From the NCBI RefSeq assembly GCF_003182475.1, contig NZ_QGTS01000002.1, forward strand, positions 1 through 64,000: 64,000 bases of DNA. Direction: 5' to 3'. The translations under genes and the position numbers were made by a program. Positions within the stretch are counted from its first letter, which is position 1. The number at the start of each line of letters is the position of its first letter. The notes under the pieces are model-generated. The model had not been told where the DNA came from. It saw only the letters and a program-made list of their open reading frames with translations, and did not search any database. This DNA comes from Mangrovibacter plantisponsor (lineage in GTDB: Bacteria; Pseudomonadota; Gammaproteobacteria; Enterobacterales; Enterobacteriaceae). Shown one piece after another: positions 8,602 to 18,843 of the stretch.

Positions 8602-9597
8602 ATGAATAAGAAGGTGCTTACTCTTTCAGCTGTGATGGCAAGCATGTTGTTTGGCGCAGCTGCAAACGCAGCAACCCGTATTGGCGTCACCATCTATAAA
8701 TATGATGATAACTTTATGTCTGTGGTGCGTAAGGCAATTGAAAAAGATGGTGCAAGTGCGCCTGATGTTCAGTTGCTGATGAATGACTCGCAGAATGACC
8801 AGTCAAAACAGAACGACCAGATTGATGTCTTGTTGGCGAAAGGTGTAAAAGCGCTGGCAATTAACCTGGTTGACCCGGCTGCCGCAGGCACTGTGATTAT
8901 GAAAGCTCGTTCACAGAACGTGCCGATTGTTTTCTTCAACAAAGAACCTTCCCGTAAAGCGCTGGACAGCTACGATAAAGCCTATTATGTAGGCACGGAT
9001 TCTAAAGAGTCTGGCATCATTCAGGGTGAACTGATTGCGAAACACTGGGCCGCTAACCCGTCATGGGATCTGAACAAAGATGGCGTAGTGCAGTATGTTC
9101 TGCTTAAAGGTGAGCCGGGGCACCCGGATGCCGAAGCACGTACCACTTATGTGGTGAAAACCCTGAACGACAAAGGCCTGAAAACACAGCAACTGGCACT
9201 GGACACCGCGATGTGGGATACCGCTCAGGCAAAAGATAAAATGGATGCCTGGCTGTCTGGCCCGAATGCCAACAAAATTGAAGTGGTTATCGCAAACAAC
9301 GATGCCATGGCAATGGGTGCAGTAGAAGCGCTGAAAGCACACAACAAATCCTCTATTCCGGTATTCGGTGTGGATGCACTGCCTGAAGCCCTGGCGCTGG
9401 TTAAATCCGGTGCAATGGCTGGTACGGTACTGAACGATGCCAACAACCAGGCAAAAGCGACTTTCGATCTGGCTCGTAACCTGGCAGACGGCAAAGCACC
9501 GGCTGAAGGCACCAGCTGGAAAATTGTCGATAAAATTGTTCGTGTACCTTATGTCGGCGTAGATAAAGACAACTTATCTCAATTCGAAGGTAAGTAA
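8602..9597 (+). CDS. mglB: D-galactose/methyl-galactoside-binding protein
   Basis: Periplasmic binding protein of the Mgl ABC importer; it also presents galactose/glucose to the Trg chemoreceptor. 331 residues (E. coli has 332), with a signal peptide of about 23 residues ending ANA. The calcium-binding EF-hand-like loop DLNKDGVVQ is present, as are the sugar-binding regions seen in E. coli (for example [13 protein letters not shown]). First gene of mglBAC; a stem-loop in the gap after it may keep MglB in excess over MglA and MglC. Confidence 0.98.
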   Translation: MNKKVLTLSAVMASMLFGAAANAATRIGVTIYKYDDNFMSVVRKAIEKDGASAPDVQLLMNDSQNDQSKQNDQIDVLLAKGVKALAINLVDPAAAGTVIMKARSQNVPIVFFNKEPSRKALDSYDKAYYVGTDSKESGIIQGELIAKHWAANPSWDLNKDGVVQYVLLKGEPGHPDAEARTTYVVKTLNDKGLKTQQLALDTAMWDTAQAKDKMDAWLSGPNANKIEVVIANNDAMAMGAVEALKAHNKSSIPVFGVDALPEALALVKSGAMAGTVLNDANNQAKATFDLARNLADGKAPAEGTSWKIVDKIVRVPYVGVDKDNLSQFEGK

Positions 9598-9625
9598 TTT
9601 AATTCCGGCATTGTTTGTCCTTGCT

Positions 9626-9653
9626 ATTCAGGTTACTGAACGGTGGCCTGAAT
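9626..9653 (+). other. Stem-loop in mglB-mglA gap
   Basis: ATTCAGG (9626-9632) pairs with CCTGAAT (9647-9653) without a T-run. It lies 29 bases after the mglB stop. Such hairpins between a binding-protein gene and its ATPase often protect the upstream mRNA from 3' decay; that role is inferred here. Confidence 0.5.
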
Positions 9654-9802
9654 AGTACAGGAAATAACAGCTGCAGATTAATACTGTAGCTGTTAGTACA
9701 AAATAATGAGCAATAAATACTTTACCCAAAATAATTCATGGTAAACCAGGTTTAATAAACGTGATGCCGTGTTTATTCGTGGGATGTAGCCAGGTGATGA
9801 CT

Positions 9803-11323
9803 ATGGTCAGCAATAATATACAGCCGTCAGGTGAGTTTTTGTTAGAGATGTCTAACATTAATAAATCATTTCCTGGCGTTAAAGCGCTGGATAATGTGAA
9901 CCTGAAAGTTCGCCCGCACTCTATTCATGCCCTGATGGGAGAGAATGGTGCAGGGAAATCAACATTATTAAAATGCCTGTTTGGTATTTATAAGAAAGAT
10001 AGTGGGAGTATTCTTTTTCAGGGAAAAGAAATCGAATTTCACTCGGCAAAAGAAGCCCTGGAAAATGGGATTTCCATGGTTCACCAGGAGTTGAACCTGG
10101 TGTTGCAACGTTCAGTTATGGACAACATGTGGCTGGGGCGCTATCCCACCAAAGGTATGTTTGTCGACCAGGATAAAATGTACCAGGATACCAAGGCGAT
10201 TTTCGAAGAGCTGGATATTGATATTGACCCAAAAGCACGCGTGGGTACGTTATCTGTTTCGCAAATGCAAATGATCGAAATCGCTAAGGCATTTTCCTAT
10301 GATGCCAAAATTGTCATTATGGACGAGCCCACTTCGTCATTGACAGAAAAAGAAGTTAACCACCTGTTTACCATTATTCGTAAACTAAAAGAGCGTGGAT
10401 GCGGAATTGTTTATATTTCTCATAAGATGGAAGAAATTTTCCAGCTGTGTGATGAAATTACTGTACTGCGTGACGGCCAGTGGATTGCGACTCAGCCCCT
10501 GGAAGGGCTGGATATGGATAAAATTATCGCCATGATGGTGGGGCGTTCCCTGAGCCAGCGCTTCCCTGAGCGTGAAAATACGCCAGGTGAGGTGATTATG
10601 GAAGTCCGTAATCTGACTTCGTTACGCCAGCCTTCTATTCGTGATATCTCCTTCGACCTTCACCAGGGAGAGATCCTGGGTATAGCGGGGTTGGTGGGCG
10701 CCAAACGTACCGATATTGTCGAAACGTTATTTGGGATCCGCGAAAAATCAGCTGGCACCATTAAGTTACATGGCAAGTCCATTAATAACCATACCGCGAA
10801 TGAAGCCATTAATAATGGTTTTGCGCTGGTAACCGAAGAACGCCGTTCAACCGGTATTTATGCATATCTGGATATTGGTTTTAACTCGCTGATTTCCAAT
10901 ATTAAGCGTTATAAAAACAAAGTCGGCTTGCTGGATAATTCCCGTATGAAAAGCGATACCCAATGGGTAATCGATGCCATGCGGGTTAAAACACCCGGTC
11001 ATAAAACCCAAATTGGTTCTTTGTCTGGTGGTAACCAGCAAAAGGTTATTATTGGCCGTTGGTTGTTGACCCAACCTGAAATACTGATGCTTGATGAACC
11101 GACGCGTGGAATCGATGTCGGGGCTAAGTTTGAAATTTACCAACTGATGGCTGAGCTGGCGAAAAAAGGGAAGGGGATAATTATTATTTCCTCCGAAATG
11201 CCGGAGTTATTAGGGATAACTGACAGGATTCTGGTTATGAGCAATGGGCTCGTTTCCGGCATTGTTGACACCAAAACCGCCACGCAAAACGAAATCTTGC
11301 GTCTTGCGTCTTTGCACCTTTAA
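9803..11323 (+). CDS. mglA: Galactose/methyl galactoside import ATP-binding protein
   Basis: Double-cassette ABC ATPase powering galactose import through MglC. 506 residues from ATG 9803, the E. coli length; an open frame begins at 9761, but the CAGGTG at 9791-9796 is spaced for 9803 and the E. coli protein starts at the same Met-Val-Ser. The N-terminal cassette has Walker [10 protein letters not shown] and Walker [12 protein letters not shown]. The C-terminal cassette has the usual degenerate Walker A (GLVGAKRTD), with an intact signature LSGGNQQK and Walker [10 protein letters not shown]. Second gene of mglBAC. Confidence 0.97.
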   Translation: MVSNNIQPSGEFLLEMSNINKSFPGVKALDNVNLKVRPHSIHALMGENGAGKSTLLKCLFGIYKKDSGSILFQGKEIEFHSAKEALENGISMVHQELNLVLQRSVMDNMWLGRYPTKGMFVDQDKMYQDTKAIFEELDIDIDPKARVGTLSVSQMQMIEIAKAFSYDAKIVIMDEPTSSLTEKEVNHLFTIIRKLKERGCGIVYISHKMEEIFQLCDEITVLRDGQWIATQPLEGLDMDKIIAMMVGRSLSQRFPERENTPGEVIMEVRNLTSLRQPSIRDISFDLHQGEILGIAGLVGAKRTDIVETLFGIREKSAGTIKLHGKSINNHTANEAINNGFALVTEERRSTGIYAYLDIGFNSLISNIKRYKNKVGLLDNSRMKSDTQWVIDAMRVKTPGHKTQIGSLSGGNQQKVIIGRWLLTQPEILMLDEPTRGIDVGAKFEIYQLMAELAKKGKGIIIISSEMPELLGITDRILVMSNGLVSGIVDTKTATQNEILRLASLHL

Positions 11324-11338
11324 TCTCAGGGGCTTCTC

Positions 11339-12349
11339 ATGAGTGCGTTAAATAAGAAAAGCTTACTTACCTACCTGAAGGACGGCGGTATTTACGTCGT
11401 ACTGTTTGTCTTACTGGCTATTATTATTTTCCAGGACCCGACCTTTTTAAGCCTGCTTAACCTGAGTAATATTCTGACTCAATCATCGGTGCGTATTATC
11501 ATCGCACTGGGTGTGGCCGGGTTGATTGTTACCCAGGGGACAGACCTGTCTGCCGGGCGCCAGGTTGGCCTGGCGGCGGTGATTGCGGCGACCATGCTGC
11601 AGGCGATGGATAACGTCAACAAAGTGTTTCCGCACCTGGAAACCATGTCTATTCCACTGGTTATCCTGATTGTCTGCGTGATTGGCGCGGTAATCGGCCT
11701 GGTTAACGGCATTATCATTGCTTACCTTAATGTAACGCCGTTTATCACCACTCTGGGTACCATGATTATCGTCTACGGGATCAACTCCCTGTATTACGAT
11801 TTTGTTGGTGCATCGCCAATTTCCGGTTTTGCACAGCAATTCTCCACCTTTACCCAGGGGTTTGTGCAACTGGGCACATTCCGGTTGTCGTACATTACCT
11901 TCTACGCAGCGATAGCCAGTGTTTTTGTCTGGATCCTGTGGAACAAAACCCGCTTTGGTAAAAACATTTTTGCCATCGGCGGTAACCCTGAAGCGGCAAA
12001 AGTATCCGGGGTGAATGTTGGCCTGAACCTGCTGATGATCTACGCCTTATCTGGTGTATTTTACGCCTTCGGTGGGATGCTGGAAGCCGGGCGTATTGGT
12101 TCTGCCACTAACAACCTGGGCTTTATGTACGAACTGGACGCCATTGCGGCCTGTGTGGTGGGTGGTGTTTCGTTCAGTGGTGGTGTGGGCACGGTGATAG
12201 GTGTGGTGACCGGGGTAATCATCTTTACTGTGATTAACTACGGCCTGACCTATATCGGTATCAACCCTTACTGGCAGTACATTATTAAAGGCGGCATTAT
12301 TATCTTTGCTGTGGCGCTGGATTCACTGAAATACACCCGCAAGAAATAA
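11339..12349 (+). CDS. mglC: Galactoside ABC transporter permease
   Basis: Inner-membrane channel of the Mgl importer, 336 residues as in E. coli, with about eight to ten hydrophobic helices and the BPD_transp_2 family motif region GGNPEAAKVSGVNV that docks with the ATPase. It starts 15 bp after mglA with its own Shine-Dalgarno (TCAGGGG), and is followed by a strong terminator that ends the operon. Confidence 0.97.
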   Translation: MSALNKKSLLTYLKDGGIYVVLFVLLAIIIFQDPTFLSLLNLSNILTQSSVRIIIALGVAGLIVTQGTDLSAGRQVGLAAVIAATMLQAMDNVNKVFPHLETMSIPLVILIVCVIGAVIGLVNGIIIAYLNVTPFITTLGTMIIVYGINSLYYDFVGASPISGFAQQFSTFTQGFVQLGTFRLSYITFYAAIASVFVWILWNKTRFGKNIFAIGGNPEAAKVSGVNVGLNLLMIYALSGVFYAFGGMLEAGRIGSATNNLGFMYELDAIAACVVGGVSFSGGVGTVIGVVTGVIIFTVINYGLTYIGINPYWQYIIKGGIIIFAVALDSLKYTRKK

Positions 12350-12365
12350 GCTGTTCCAACTGAAG

Positions 12366-12399
12366 AACCGCACCTGTTATTCCTGGTGCGGTTTTTTTT
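12366..12399 (+). terminator. Intrinsic terminator of mglBAC
   Basis: Perfect 9-bp stem AACCGCACC / GGTGCGGTT with a 10-base loop and a run of T after it, 16 bp downstream of the mglC stop. Confidence 0.92.
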
Positions 12400-12463
12400 G
12401 CCTGGTTTCTGGCGCACAGGTAGCCGAGAGAAATTGCGGGCAGGCAAAATAAGCCCACACGCT

Positions 12464-13297
<834 letters not shown>

Positions 13298-13325
13298 CTA
13301 TTTTGAGCACGCGATGCTCACATGA

Positions 13326-14210
13326 TCAGGCGAGTACTACGCAGGTTATCTTCTGGCAACCGAGAGTATTCAGCAGTGAAACCGTGCTGTCATGGTGGCT
13401 TATCTGCCCATTGGCACGCTCTGCTATTGCTGCGCAAGCGATATCTTCAGCCCCGTAACCACGCAGGCGCAGCAGGTTCAGGGCAACCTGTAATGGGGGT
13501 AATGAAGGGTTAAATGCCGCGTTCTCAGCATAACTTCCGGCAAAGATATTGCCGTCATGGGTTTGCAATGCCACCCCACCTGGAGACTGGCTGTAAGGGC
13601 AGTGGCTGCGGTTAGCGGAGGCGATTGCCGCTTGTTCCAGTTCCGTGCCTGTAACCGGGAACCCGTGGTTTTCGTTATCCAGCAGCAGTGTGGTGATAGC
13701 GAGATCTTTCGGCCCGAAGGCATCCGGCAAGTAATTGCCCAGTGTTGCTGGTGCCCGTTCCGGCAAATGAATTTCCAGCGACAACCCACTGTTGAGTTCA
13801 TTCATAAACTGGCGGCAGTGCCCACAGGGTGTGTAGTTGACGGTTATCCCGCTCAGGGCCTGCTCCCCACCCATCCAGGCATGGCTAATTGCGCTTTGTT
13901 CAGCATGAATGGTTTGTTGCATGCTGCTGCCCGGGAACTCCATATTTGCCCCAAACCACAGGGCTCCACTGGCACCCTGCACCACTGCACCCACATTGAA
14001 ATGCGAAATACCTGTCCATGCGCAGGCTGCGGCTAAAGGCAGCAATGCAAAAGCCAGGGCGTGCTTATCCATGCCGGTTTGTTGTTGCAAGTGCTGTGTT
14101 TGCTCCGGGGTCAACATGGCCGGAAAAGCGCTATCGTCCAGTAAAGGTTGCAGGGAAGCACGAAGTGTTACAGGCAGGGCTTCGAAGGCTGAAACAAAAC
14201 GGGGATGCAT
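13326..14210 (-). CDS. cdd: Cytidine deaminase
   Basis: Deaminates cytidine and deoxycytidine to uridine and deoxyuridine for pyrimidine salvage; a cytoplasmic zinc enzyme. 294 residues, identical in length to E. coli Cdd, the long two-domain dimeric type. The zinc/catalytic motif HAEQSAI (His and catalytic Glu) and the paired cysteines of PCGHC are intact in the N-terminal domain. The C-terminal domain has the usual degenerate copy ([15 protein letters not shown]). CytR-like and CRP-like sites lie upstream. Confidence 0.97.
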   Translation of the reverse strand: MHPRFVSAFEALPVTLRASLQPLLDDSAFPAMLTPEQTQHLQQQTGMDKHALAFALLPLAAACAWTGISHFNVGAVVQGASGALWFGANMEFPGSSMQQTIHAEQSAISHAWMGGEQALSGITVNYTPCGHCRQFMNELNSGLSLEIHLPERAPATLGNYLPDAFGPKDLAITTLLLDNENHGFPVTGTELEQAAIASANRSHCPYSQSPGGVALQTHDGNIFAGSYAENAAFNPSLPPLQVALNLLRLRGYGAEDIACAAIAERANGQISHHDSTVSLLNTLGCQKITCVVLA

Positions 14211-14341
14211 AACATGATGCCTTGTATCAGGTTAATGGAACCGTAGTGTACGGTTCTCATCAACCTGAATATGTGATCAGAATCTAATTATTAATGCAAC
14301 TCGTGAAATATGTTGCGTATTTCCGAGATTGTGCGCAACTT
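14211..14341 (-). promoter_or_regulatory. cdd promoter with CRP- and CytR-like sites
   Basis: Read on the minus strand toward cdd. A CRP-like site (TGTGA at 14272-14276, imperfect other half) has its centre about 41 bp from a start predicted by the -10-like TACACT (complement of 14245-14250). Upstream, AATGCAAC (14293-14300) and GTTGCGTA (14312-14319) form an inverted pair of CytR octamers 11 bp apart. E. coli cdd is known to be controlled by CRP and CytR. Confidence 0.65.
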
Positions 14342-15034
14342 TTACCCTAAAACCGCCAGAATCACCGGAAAGAGGAACGGAGCAAGCAGCGAAGTAATAA
14401 TCCCGCAGATAACCAGTGCCAGTGAGCTGAATGCGCCTTCCTGGAAATCCAGTTCTGCACAACGTGCAGTGCCTAACGCATGGGAAGCTGTACCCATAGA
14501 TAGCCCACGCGAAGCCTTGGTGGTGATGTGCATGACATTTAACAGAGTATGGCCAAAAACTGCACCCAGAATCCCGACATAGATAACACACACCGCGCTG
14601 ATTGCCGGCAGCCCGCCAATACTCCCGCCTACAGCCATCGCAATAGGGGTGGTAACGGATTTAGGCAATATAGACGCTGCGATTTGCGGTGTGGCACCCA
14701 TTAAAAGCGCAATACTGGTGCCGGTTATCATTGCCACCATACTGCCAATAAAGCAGATAGAGATAATCGATTTCCAGCGGGCGCGAATTTGGTGAAGCTG
14801 TTCATACAGCGGAAATGCCAGCGCCACGACAGCCGGTTGCAGCCAGTCGTTCAGCATCTTGCTGCCCTGGAAATAGTGCTGGTATTTAATCCCGGTGAGC
14901 AGCAGAAAGGGAATAATCACCACCATGGAAACCAGCAGCGGGTTAAGCAGTGGGGTTTTAACCACAGAGCCAAGCTTGCGTGCCGCAAAGAACACCACCA
15001 GAGTCAGTGGCAACGACCACCAAATATCACTCAT
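14342..15034 (-). CDS. yohK: LrgB-family membrane protein YohK
   Basis: 230 residues (E. coli 231), highly hydrophobic, with the LrgB signature [17 protein letters not shown] and the C-terminal [15 protein letters not shown]. LrgAB-type pairs modulate murein hydrolase activity in Gram-positives; in some bacteria LrgAB relatives move pyruvate or glycolate. The E. coli pair has been linked to 3-hydroxypropionate tolerance. The start overlaps the yohJ stop by four bases, so the two are translationally coupled. Confidence 0.95.
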   Translation of the reverse strand: MSDIWWSLPLTLVVFFAARKLGSVVKTPLLNPLLVSMVVIIPFLLLTGIKYQHYFQGSKMLNDWLQPAVVALAFPLYEQLHQIRARWKSIISICFIGSMVAMITGTSIALLMGATPQIAASILPKSVTTPIAMAVGGSIGGLPAISAVCVIYVGILGAVFGHTLLNVMHITTKASRGLSMGTASHALGTARCAELDFQEGAFSSLALVICGIITSLLAPFLFPVILAVLG

Positions 15035-15432
15035 TTCTCTTTAACCTCTTTCTGGCCAACCACTTTACGTTCACCGTGGACCAGGTGAGAACTCCAACTG
15101 ACAACGACCAGAACAACTATGGTACTGATAGTGCACGACACCACGATGGGGCCGAACTGGGTACGCAGTAAATCGAAATACTGCATAACCCCCACCCCAA
15201 TGGGCACGAACAGCAATGCCATGTAACGAATAAATAGATGGCAGCCAGGTTTTACCCACTGGGCTGGCAGAATTTGTAATGAAAGCAGCAGGAACAGCAG
15301 CAGCATGCCAATGATGGAGCCTGGAATCGTAATAGGGAGCAGTGTGGCAATAAACTGCCCGGCATACAGACAGGCATAAATAAAGAAGAAGGCCCGGCAA
15401 TATTGCCAGATAATAAGCAATGTATGGCGCAT
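15031..15432 (-). CDS. yohJ: LrgA-family membrane protein YohJ
   Basis: 133 residues with four hydrophobic segments and the LrgA/CidA (holin-like) signature [16 protein letters not shown], then [14 protein letters not shown]. It is the first gene of yohJK, with AGGGG as ribosome-binding site before the ATG. A 14-bp perfect palindrome lies just upstream (15448-15461) and could be an operator. Confidence 0.95.
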   Translation of the reverse strand: MRHTLLIIWQYCRAFFFIYACLYAGQFIATLLPITIPGSIIGMLLLFLLLSLQILPAQWVKPGCHLFIRYMALLFVPIGVGVMQYFDLLRTQFGPIVVSCTISTIVVLVVVSWSSHLVHGERKVVGQKEVKEK

Positions 15433-15447
15433 TTAAGTAACCCCTGA

Positions 15448-15461
15448 ATGAATGCATTCAT
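15448..15461. promoter_or_regulatory. 14-bp perfect palindrome before yohJK
   Basis: ATGAATGCATTCAT, 16 bp upstream of the yohJ start. Its position suits an operator or an mRNA hairpin hiding the ribosome-binding region. The binding protein is unknown. Confidence 0.4.
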
Positions 15462-15567
15462 CATACAATTAAAAAAGCTTTTGTGCTATGGATCACACCA
15501 TGAATTCTGGTTATAGCAATAATGCCTTTTTAGTATGGCTGATACCGGTTGATACCATAGGTGATTG

Positions 15568-15960
15568 ATGCAATCCAGTGTGGTACTGCGGTTGATGGGG
15601 AAACAGGCTAAGCCGTATCCCGACCTTAGCCTGGATTTGATCTCACCGACCGCCTTGCTGAACCTGGTGGCTGAGCGCCAGTCCGGGTTACCTGAACCAG
15701 GCTGGCTGGCCTGTAATCCTGGCCGATATCGCCTCACACTGCTTAATTGATAAAATGCACTGCGGGAATTTATTGGCAATCCCTGGGTCTGGCTTCCGGA
15801 GCAGAAATCTGCGCCAGAGCGCTGGTGCTGGCTTTTCCATAACCCTGTGTGTATGGTTATTCCCCCGGGGCTTGTATACTGGTGGCGTTGGTTAACCGCT
15901 TTTTTGGTGCAGGCCCTTGTATGCCATGGTGCTGTACAATCTGAACGCGGGTTTAAATAA
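15568..15960 (+). pseudogene. Reading frame interrupted by tandem stops TGA TAA
   Basis: From ATG 15568 the frame runs 60 codons to TGA-TAA at 15748-15753, then stays open in the same frame for another 68 codons to TAA 15958-15960. The downstream half looks protein-like (Trp-rich, PWVWLPEQK, ERWCWLFHNP, then a hydrophobic stretch ending in ERGFK). It stops 14 bp before the next gene, operon-like spacing. No family was recognised. Simplest reading: a 130-codon gene inactivated by tandem stops, or two small genes. A 68-codon open run can occur by chance at about 4 percent, so this is not secure. Confidence 0.4.
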
Positions 15961-15974
15961 CGCAAGAGGTAAAG

Positions 15975-16328
15975 ATGAGCAACATTACTCACCAGTCTGG
16001 TGTTACCGGTGCTAACCGGGTAACCCGTAAATTGAAGCTCTCTGGTGTGAGCGAAGGGCAGGCCGATGCACTGGTCAGTGAAATCAGGCAATTATCGGGT
16101 ATGGAAATAGTGGGCTACTCACCAGCCTCTGCAACCTTAACTTTCGTTTATGATGCGGCGCAATGTGGTGTGGATACGGTAGCAAAGGTGCTGAACAGTT
16201 TTGGCGCCGGGTTTGCCACCAGCACCTGGAACCGGGTGAAAATGGGTTACTTCCGCTTTACCGATCAGAATATTAAAGACAACGCGGCACACCAGCCTCA
16301 TTGCTGTAATAAGTCTCCCCGGCTCTGA
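15975..16328 (+). CDS. Heavy-metal-associated-like small protein
   Basis: 117 residues, cytoplasmic by composition. Residues about 18-80 look like a beta-alpha-beta-beta-alpha-beta ferredoxin fold of the heavy-metal-associated type (RKLKLSGVSEGQADALVSEI ... VDTVAKVLNSFG), but the usual CxxC metal motif is absent from the first loop. The tail carries HQPHCC, a possible metal site. A good AAGAGG ribosome-binding site precedes the ATG. The preceding stop-interrupted frame probably shared its transcript. The family assignment is tentative. Confidence 0.55.
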   Translation: MSNITHQSGVTGANRVTRKLKLSGVSEGQADALVSEIRQLSGMEIVGYSPASATLTFVYDAAQCGVDTVAKVLNSFGAGFATSTWNRVKMGYFRFTDQNIKDNAAHQPHCCNKSPRL

Positions 16329-16471
16329 GTCTTTCTGGTTTATGCGCGACTGTTCCCTTGCTTAACTGTGCTGATGTATGGAATCCGGTTATGCACTGAA
16401 TTAGTGGCATTGAATCTGGTATGCCTCTCTCAAAAGAGCCATGAAAAGCACAGCCTGTATTGAAGGGATGT

Positions 16472-17419
16472 TTATAATAGCGGCGTTTGTTTTGGCGAAG
16501 CGCACAGAAAGTTAGCAGTTAAGTTATCAAGTAACACATATCGTTTCTTGTATTCGGACCTTTTCTTGCTTGATACATCGGCAATGTCTTTTCTTTTTAT
16601 GCTCAGTGGCAGGATGTAATCCTGTTTGGCATTTTTGTGCCCTGATAATGATTCCCAAAAGCCATCGTAATCAGAAATCATCAGGTTATTTTTCTTTCTT
16701 TTATAACGACTATTCTGGAATACATGAGTGTTGTTGCTGACGGCTAATATTTCGTTACAGCCGAACCGCTGTGCTAACAAACAGACCACCTCAATTAAAA
16801 TTCTTTTTGGGAATAGCCCATAGCATGATTTTGTTGCCTCTTTGATCAGCTCAGGAGTGCATTGCTTTCCGCCGCCCTGAATAGCGCCAATGAATAAACT
16901 GGTATTATTCTCTGTGAAAAGGAAACCAAAAGCACAAGAAGCAAGTATAATTTTACCGCTGGTTTTGAAGTGAACAACCAGTTCACCTTCCCGGCTAAAT
17001 TTGTTTTCCATTCCTAGAGTGATGGTGTAATTATCTGTTTTCCCATCAATTTTATCTATGCAAAGGCCGTCCTTAGAGTAAATTTTCTCTAAATCACTTT
17101 TCTTGAGGGAATTAAAAATCAGGCAGCTTCCAGCACAGATTGATTTTAGCTTATCCTTCGTGTTCATGCTGGCTCTCAGATACGGTCTGTGAACCTTGTA
17201 AGGTAAAGAAGGTTGGCGTTGTATCAGGGTTTTGGCATTTGGGGTAGCGGCAAGAAAGCTGAGTAACTTGAAGGTTGCTTTCGGCGTAATCAGGGTGCGT
17301 AGAATGTATTTCACTCTGTTTGTCTTCGAATCCCAGTATCGGTCATGAATGACTTCATTCATAATGAGTTGCCTGAAGAAAGAGGCCGTAGAAAGAGAAG
17401 GTATGTTTTTGGTATTCAT
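16472..17419 (-). CDS. VirK/YbjX (DUF535) family protein
   Basis: 315 residues. The central and C-terminal parts match the DUF535 pattern: HRPYLRASMN near 78-87, then GELVVHF, FGFLF, IGAIQGG, and the late SDYDGFWES, which family members share. VirK of Shigella/Salmonella is tied to virulence and to resistance to host peptides; YbjX is the E. coli paralogue; the molecular activity is unknown. It is visibly richer in A/T, Lys, Asn and Ile than the flanking housekeeping genes and is not part of the E. coli order, so horizontal acquisition is likely. AGGT before the ATG serves as ribosome-binding site. Confidence 0.82.
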   Translation of the reverse strand: MNTKNIPSLSTASFFRQLIMNEVIHDRYWDSKTNRVKYILRTLITPKATFKLLSFLAATPNAKTLIQRQPSLPYKVHRPYLRASMNTKDKLKSICAGSCLIFNSLKKSDLEKIYSKDGLCIDKIDGKTDNYTITLGMENKFSREGELVVHFKTSGKIILASCAFGFLFTENNTSLFIGAIQGGGKQCTPELIKEATKSCYGLFPKRILIEVVCLLAQRFGCNEILAVSNNTHVFQNSRYKRKKNNLMISDYDGFWESLSGHKNAKQDYILPLSIKRKDIADVSSKKRSEYKKRYVLLDNLTANFLCASPKQTPLL

Positions 17420-17897
17420 TTCTTACCTGAATATTATTTATTTATGGTAATGGTAAGTATTTGTTCGTATATTTCTTATCAATTTCTGCTTAATTGTTTA
17501 GTTACCAACGTGAAGTATCAACAGTTCCTAAACAAACTGCATTTTTATGAGGAATGCTTTATCTGATGAAGAATTGTATTGGCTGAATTCAGGTGGATCT
17601 GGTGCCTGAGTAGCTCTTCGGGTTTATTTGTGCTGGTGATTTGATTATTACAGTTATGGGGAATAACCGGTGGTTATTTGAAACAATATGTTGGTAATTC
17701 TATTTCCCTTGGGTGATTGATAAAACGGGTATTGTTCAAATTACCAGAGGATAAGTTAATTTAACTCACCGGTAATATCGGTTTGCATAACATTGCGAGT
17801 GAGCCGCCGCGTTACCTGTAAACAAAGCGCATTTCCGGTTTGTCACCTGCCAGGTGTCAGGCTAACATAGCGCCTCTTTGGTTGGGTGGGTACTACT
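17420..17897. other. Intergenic, AT-rich then dusC leader
   Basis: About 480 bp. The first 330 bases are AT-rich like the adjacent virK-type gene and probably belong to the acquired segment. The last 100 bases hold a short hairpin (CACCTGCCAGGTG near 17843-17855) ahead of dusC. No gene seen. Confidence 0.45.
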
Positions 17898-18830
17898 ATG
17901 CGCGTTTTACTGGCGCCAATGGAAGGGGTTCTTGATGCACTGGTGCGGGAACTGCTTACAGAGGTGAATGATTACGATTTATGCATCACGGAATTTTTAC
18001 GTGTGGTGGATAGTTGCCTGCCAGTGAAATCATTCCAGCGCATTTGCCCGGAACTGGCAAACCAGAGCCGTACACCTTCCGGCACCCGGGTGCGTATTCA
18101 GTTGCTCGGGCAGTACCCGCAATGGCTGGCTGAAAATGCGGCGCGTGCCGTTGAGCTGGGCTCCTGGGGGGTTGACCTGAATTGTGGTTGCCCGTCTAAA
18201 CTGGTAAATGGCAGCGGCGGTGGAGCAACATTGCTAAAAGACCCGGAGCTGATCTACCAGGGGGCAAAAGCCATGCGGGAAGCTGTGCCAGCACACCTGC
18301 CAGTAACCGTGAAGGTTCGCCTCGGGTGGGATTCACCCCATCGCAGCCTGGAAATTGCCGATGCCGTGCAACAGGCTGGCGCAACGGAACTGGTGGTGCA
18401 CGGGCGAACCAAAGAAGATGGTTACCGGGCTGAACGCATAGACTGGGCCGCCATTGGCAAAATTCGTGAACGCCTGCATATACCGGTTATTGCTAATGGC
18501 GAAATCCGTGACCAGGCCAGTGCCATGGCCTGTATGGCACAAACCGGGTGCGACGCCATTATGGTGGGGCGCTGGGCACTGAATGTGCCGAATATTAGCC
18601 GCATGATTAAATATGGCGAACCTGCCATGCCCTGGCCGGATGTGATTCAGTTACTGAAAAAATACTGCCGCCTGGAAAAGCAGGGCGATACCGGGATGTA
18701 CCATGTCGCACGGATCAAACAATGGCTGGGCTATTTGCGGAAAAATTACCCGCAGGCCAGTGAATTATTCGCGACCGTGCGCACACTGAACACTTCCGCA
18801 GCCATTCGCCAGGCGATTGAACAGTTGTAA
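17898..18830 (+). CDS. dusC: tRNA-dihydrouridine(16) synthase
   Basis: FMN-dependent enzyme that reduces U16 of tRNA to dihydrouridine using NADPH. 310 residues from ATG 17898 (E. coli 315); an upstream in-frame GTG is less likely because E. coli DusC begins at [10 protein letters not shown]. Family motifs: MEGVLD at the N-terminus, LNCGCPS with the catalytic cysteine near residue 98, the FMN-binding [16 protein letters not shown], and the phosphate-binding IANGEI and GRWALN. Confidence 0.96.
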   Translation: MRVLLAPMEGVLDALVRELLTEVNDYDLCITEFLRVVDSCLPVKSFQRICPELANQSRTPSGTRVRIQLLGQYPQWLAENAARAVELGSWGVDLNCGCPSKLVNGSGGGATLLKDPELIYQGAKAMREAVPAHLPVTVKVRLGWDSPHRSLEIADAVQQAGATELVVHGRTKEDGYRAERIDWAAIGKIRERLHIPVIANGEIRDQASAMACMAQTGCDAIMVGRWALNVPNISRMIKYGEPAMPWPDVIQLLKKYCRLEKQGDTGMYHVARIKQWLGYLRKNYPQASELFATVRTLNTSAAIRQAIEQL

Positions 18831-18843
18831 TACCAGCAGGCGC

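Noticed and set aside
15486-16091. 201-codon minus-strand open frame
   Set aside because: It overlaps the plus-strand HMA-like gene and the split frame; composition is that of an antisense shadow, with no ribosome-binding site.
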